6,361 bases of DNA from an uncultured Porphyromonadaceae bacterium. GTDB lineage: Bacteria > Bacteroidota > Bacteroidia > Bacteroidales > Muribaculaceae. The translations under genes and the position numbers were made by a program. Positions 5,861 through 6,361 of this stretch are shown piece after piece. The notes beneath the pieces are model-generated. The model was not told where the DNA came from. It searched no databases and saw nothing but the letters and a program-made list of their open reading frames with translations. The first letter of the stretch is position 1; every line of letters begins with the position of its first letter. The DNA lies in the NCBI GenBank assembly GCA_946183895.1, contig CAMHDX010000056.1:1-6361 (forward strand), read 5' to 3'.

Positions 5861-6361
5861 TTAAGAATTCAACACTTGGCGCGCCTCGTCGAGCACGCCC
5901 TTGACAAAGTCGTCCTTCGTGAGCTTCTTGAGCTGCTTGAGGCTCTTGTCGACGGTCTTGCACTCGGTCTTGCTCAGCAGGGCCTTTTGCTTGGCGAGCT
6001 TGCACAGCTCGAGCAGGCGCGTGGCGTGGCCCGTGAGCGCATTGGCCTGGCCGCTGCGCGCCGCGGTCTCAAAGCGCGCGCGGTAGCGGTCGTACTCCTG
6101 CAGCCAGGTCACGTCGTCGCGGATTTCGGGCACCTGTCCCAGCACCACACGCAGGCTGTCCAGCTCGGGGGTGCGCCAGTCGCCACACGTGATGACCTTC
6201 TCCAGGTCGATGCCACCCAGCACGCGGCGCAGGTCCTCCTCGTACTCCTCCATTGTGGCGCCGTGAATCGCGAACACGTTCAGCCCCTCGTGGACCAGGG
6301 CGGCCGCCACGTCGTCCTGCGTGGACAGCGGGTTGCACCCCGTGGCATACATTTCGGCGCC
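5861..6361 (-). CDS. Protein with SAHH-like motif and unrelated C-terminus (partial, 5' end outside window)
   Basis: 166 residues are visible; the frame is open to the window edge, so an ATG at 6352 is internal. The first part, GAEMYATGCNPLSTQDDVAAAL (fragment residues 1-22 in two adjacent blocks: GAEMYATGC, NPLSTQDDVAAAL), followed by VFAIHGATMEEYEE (29-42), closely follows the substrate-domain motif of archaeal/Thermotoga-type S-adenosylhomocysteine hydrolases. After residue about 50 the likeness ends. Where those enzymes have DDGGDL there is VITCGDWRTPEL (56-67), and no NAD-binding domain follows. Instead there are about 95 residues, largely helical by composition, becoming Lys/Leu-rich near the end (KLAKQKALLSKTE, SLKQLKKLTKDD). 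A simple frameshift does not restore the enzyme: neither of the other minus-strand frames shows SAHH sequence. It may be a repurposed domain or a different family sharing the motif. A functional hydrolase is unlikely. It precedes the S9 peptidase by 16 bp. Confidence 0.5.
   Translation of the reverse strand, partial: GAEMYATGCNPLSTQDDVAAALVHEGLNVFAIHGATMEEYEEDLRRVLGGIDLEKVITCGDWRTPELDSLRVVLGQVPEIRDDVTWLQEYDRYRARFETAARSGQANALTGHATRLLELCKLAKQKALLSKTECKTVDKSLKQLKKLTKDDFVKGVLDEARQVLNS

Overview
The window looks like a chromosomal segment from a GC-rich member of the Bacteroidales (Muribaculaceae or a Prevotella-like relative would fit; the exact family is inference). The evidence is: a Cu/Zn-efflux permease of the SO_0444 type paired with a Fur-family repressor; a dipeptidyl-peptidase 5-like S9 lipoprotein whose residues after the lipobox Cys are acidic, as in Bacteroidetes surface lipoproteins; start codons without Shine-Dalgarno sequences; and a TAnnTTTG-type -7 element in front of pheS. 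No tRNA, rRNA, CRISPR array or insertion sequence is visible, and no gap between genes exceeds about 125 bases.

Layout. Plus strand, 1-881: the C-terminal part of a metal-efflux permease that ends in a tandemly repeated Cys-Cys-Cys-His-His-His tail, overlapping by ATGA a Fur-family regulator. This is a small metal-homeostasis operon whose beginning lies left of the window. Positions 882-979 are a convergent intergenic gap holding a C9 tract, a small hairpin and a 19/20-bp direct repeat. The rest is on the minus strand. In transcription order (right to left) it holds the 3' part of a gene with an S-adenosylhomocysteine-hydrolase-like motif but a foreign C-terminus (5861-6361), a DPP5-like S9 peptidase lipoprotein (3745-5844), an exported glycerophosphodiester phosphodiesterase (2848-3621), pheS (1715-2752) and nth (980-1612).

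How the genes relate. The permease and regulator very probably act together: the repressor senses metal and controls export. On the minus strand, the SAHH-like gene and the peptidase are 16 bp apart and probably co-transcribed. The peptidase and phosphodiesterase are separated by a repeat-rich 123-bp gap. pheS has its own recognisable -7 element. These minus-strand genes are mostly housekeeping or nutrient-scavenging functions, and I see no single pathway joining them.

Most unusual points: the SAHH-motif protein with an unrelated helical, Lys-rich C-terminus; the metallothionein-like repeat tail on the permease; and the 9-bp minisatellite that supplies both the last six codons and the stop codon of the peptidase gene. 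I do not see a complete new multi-gene system.
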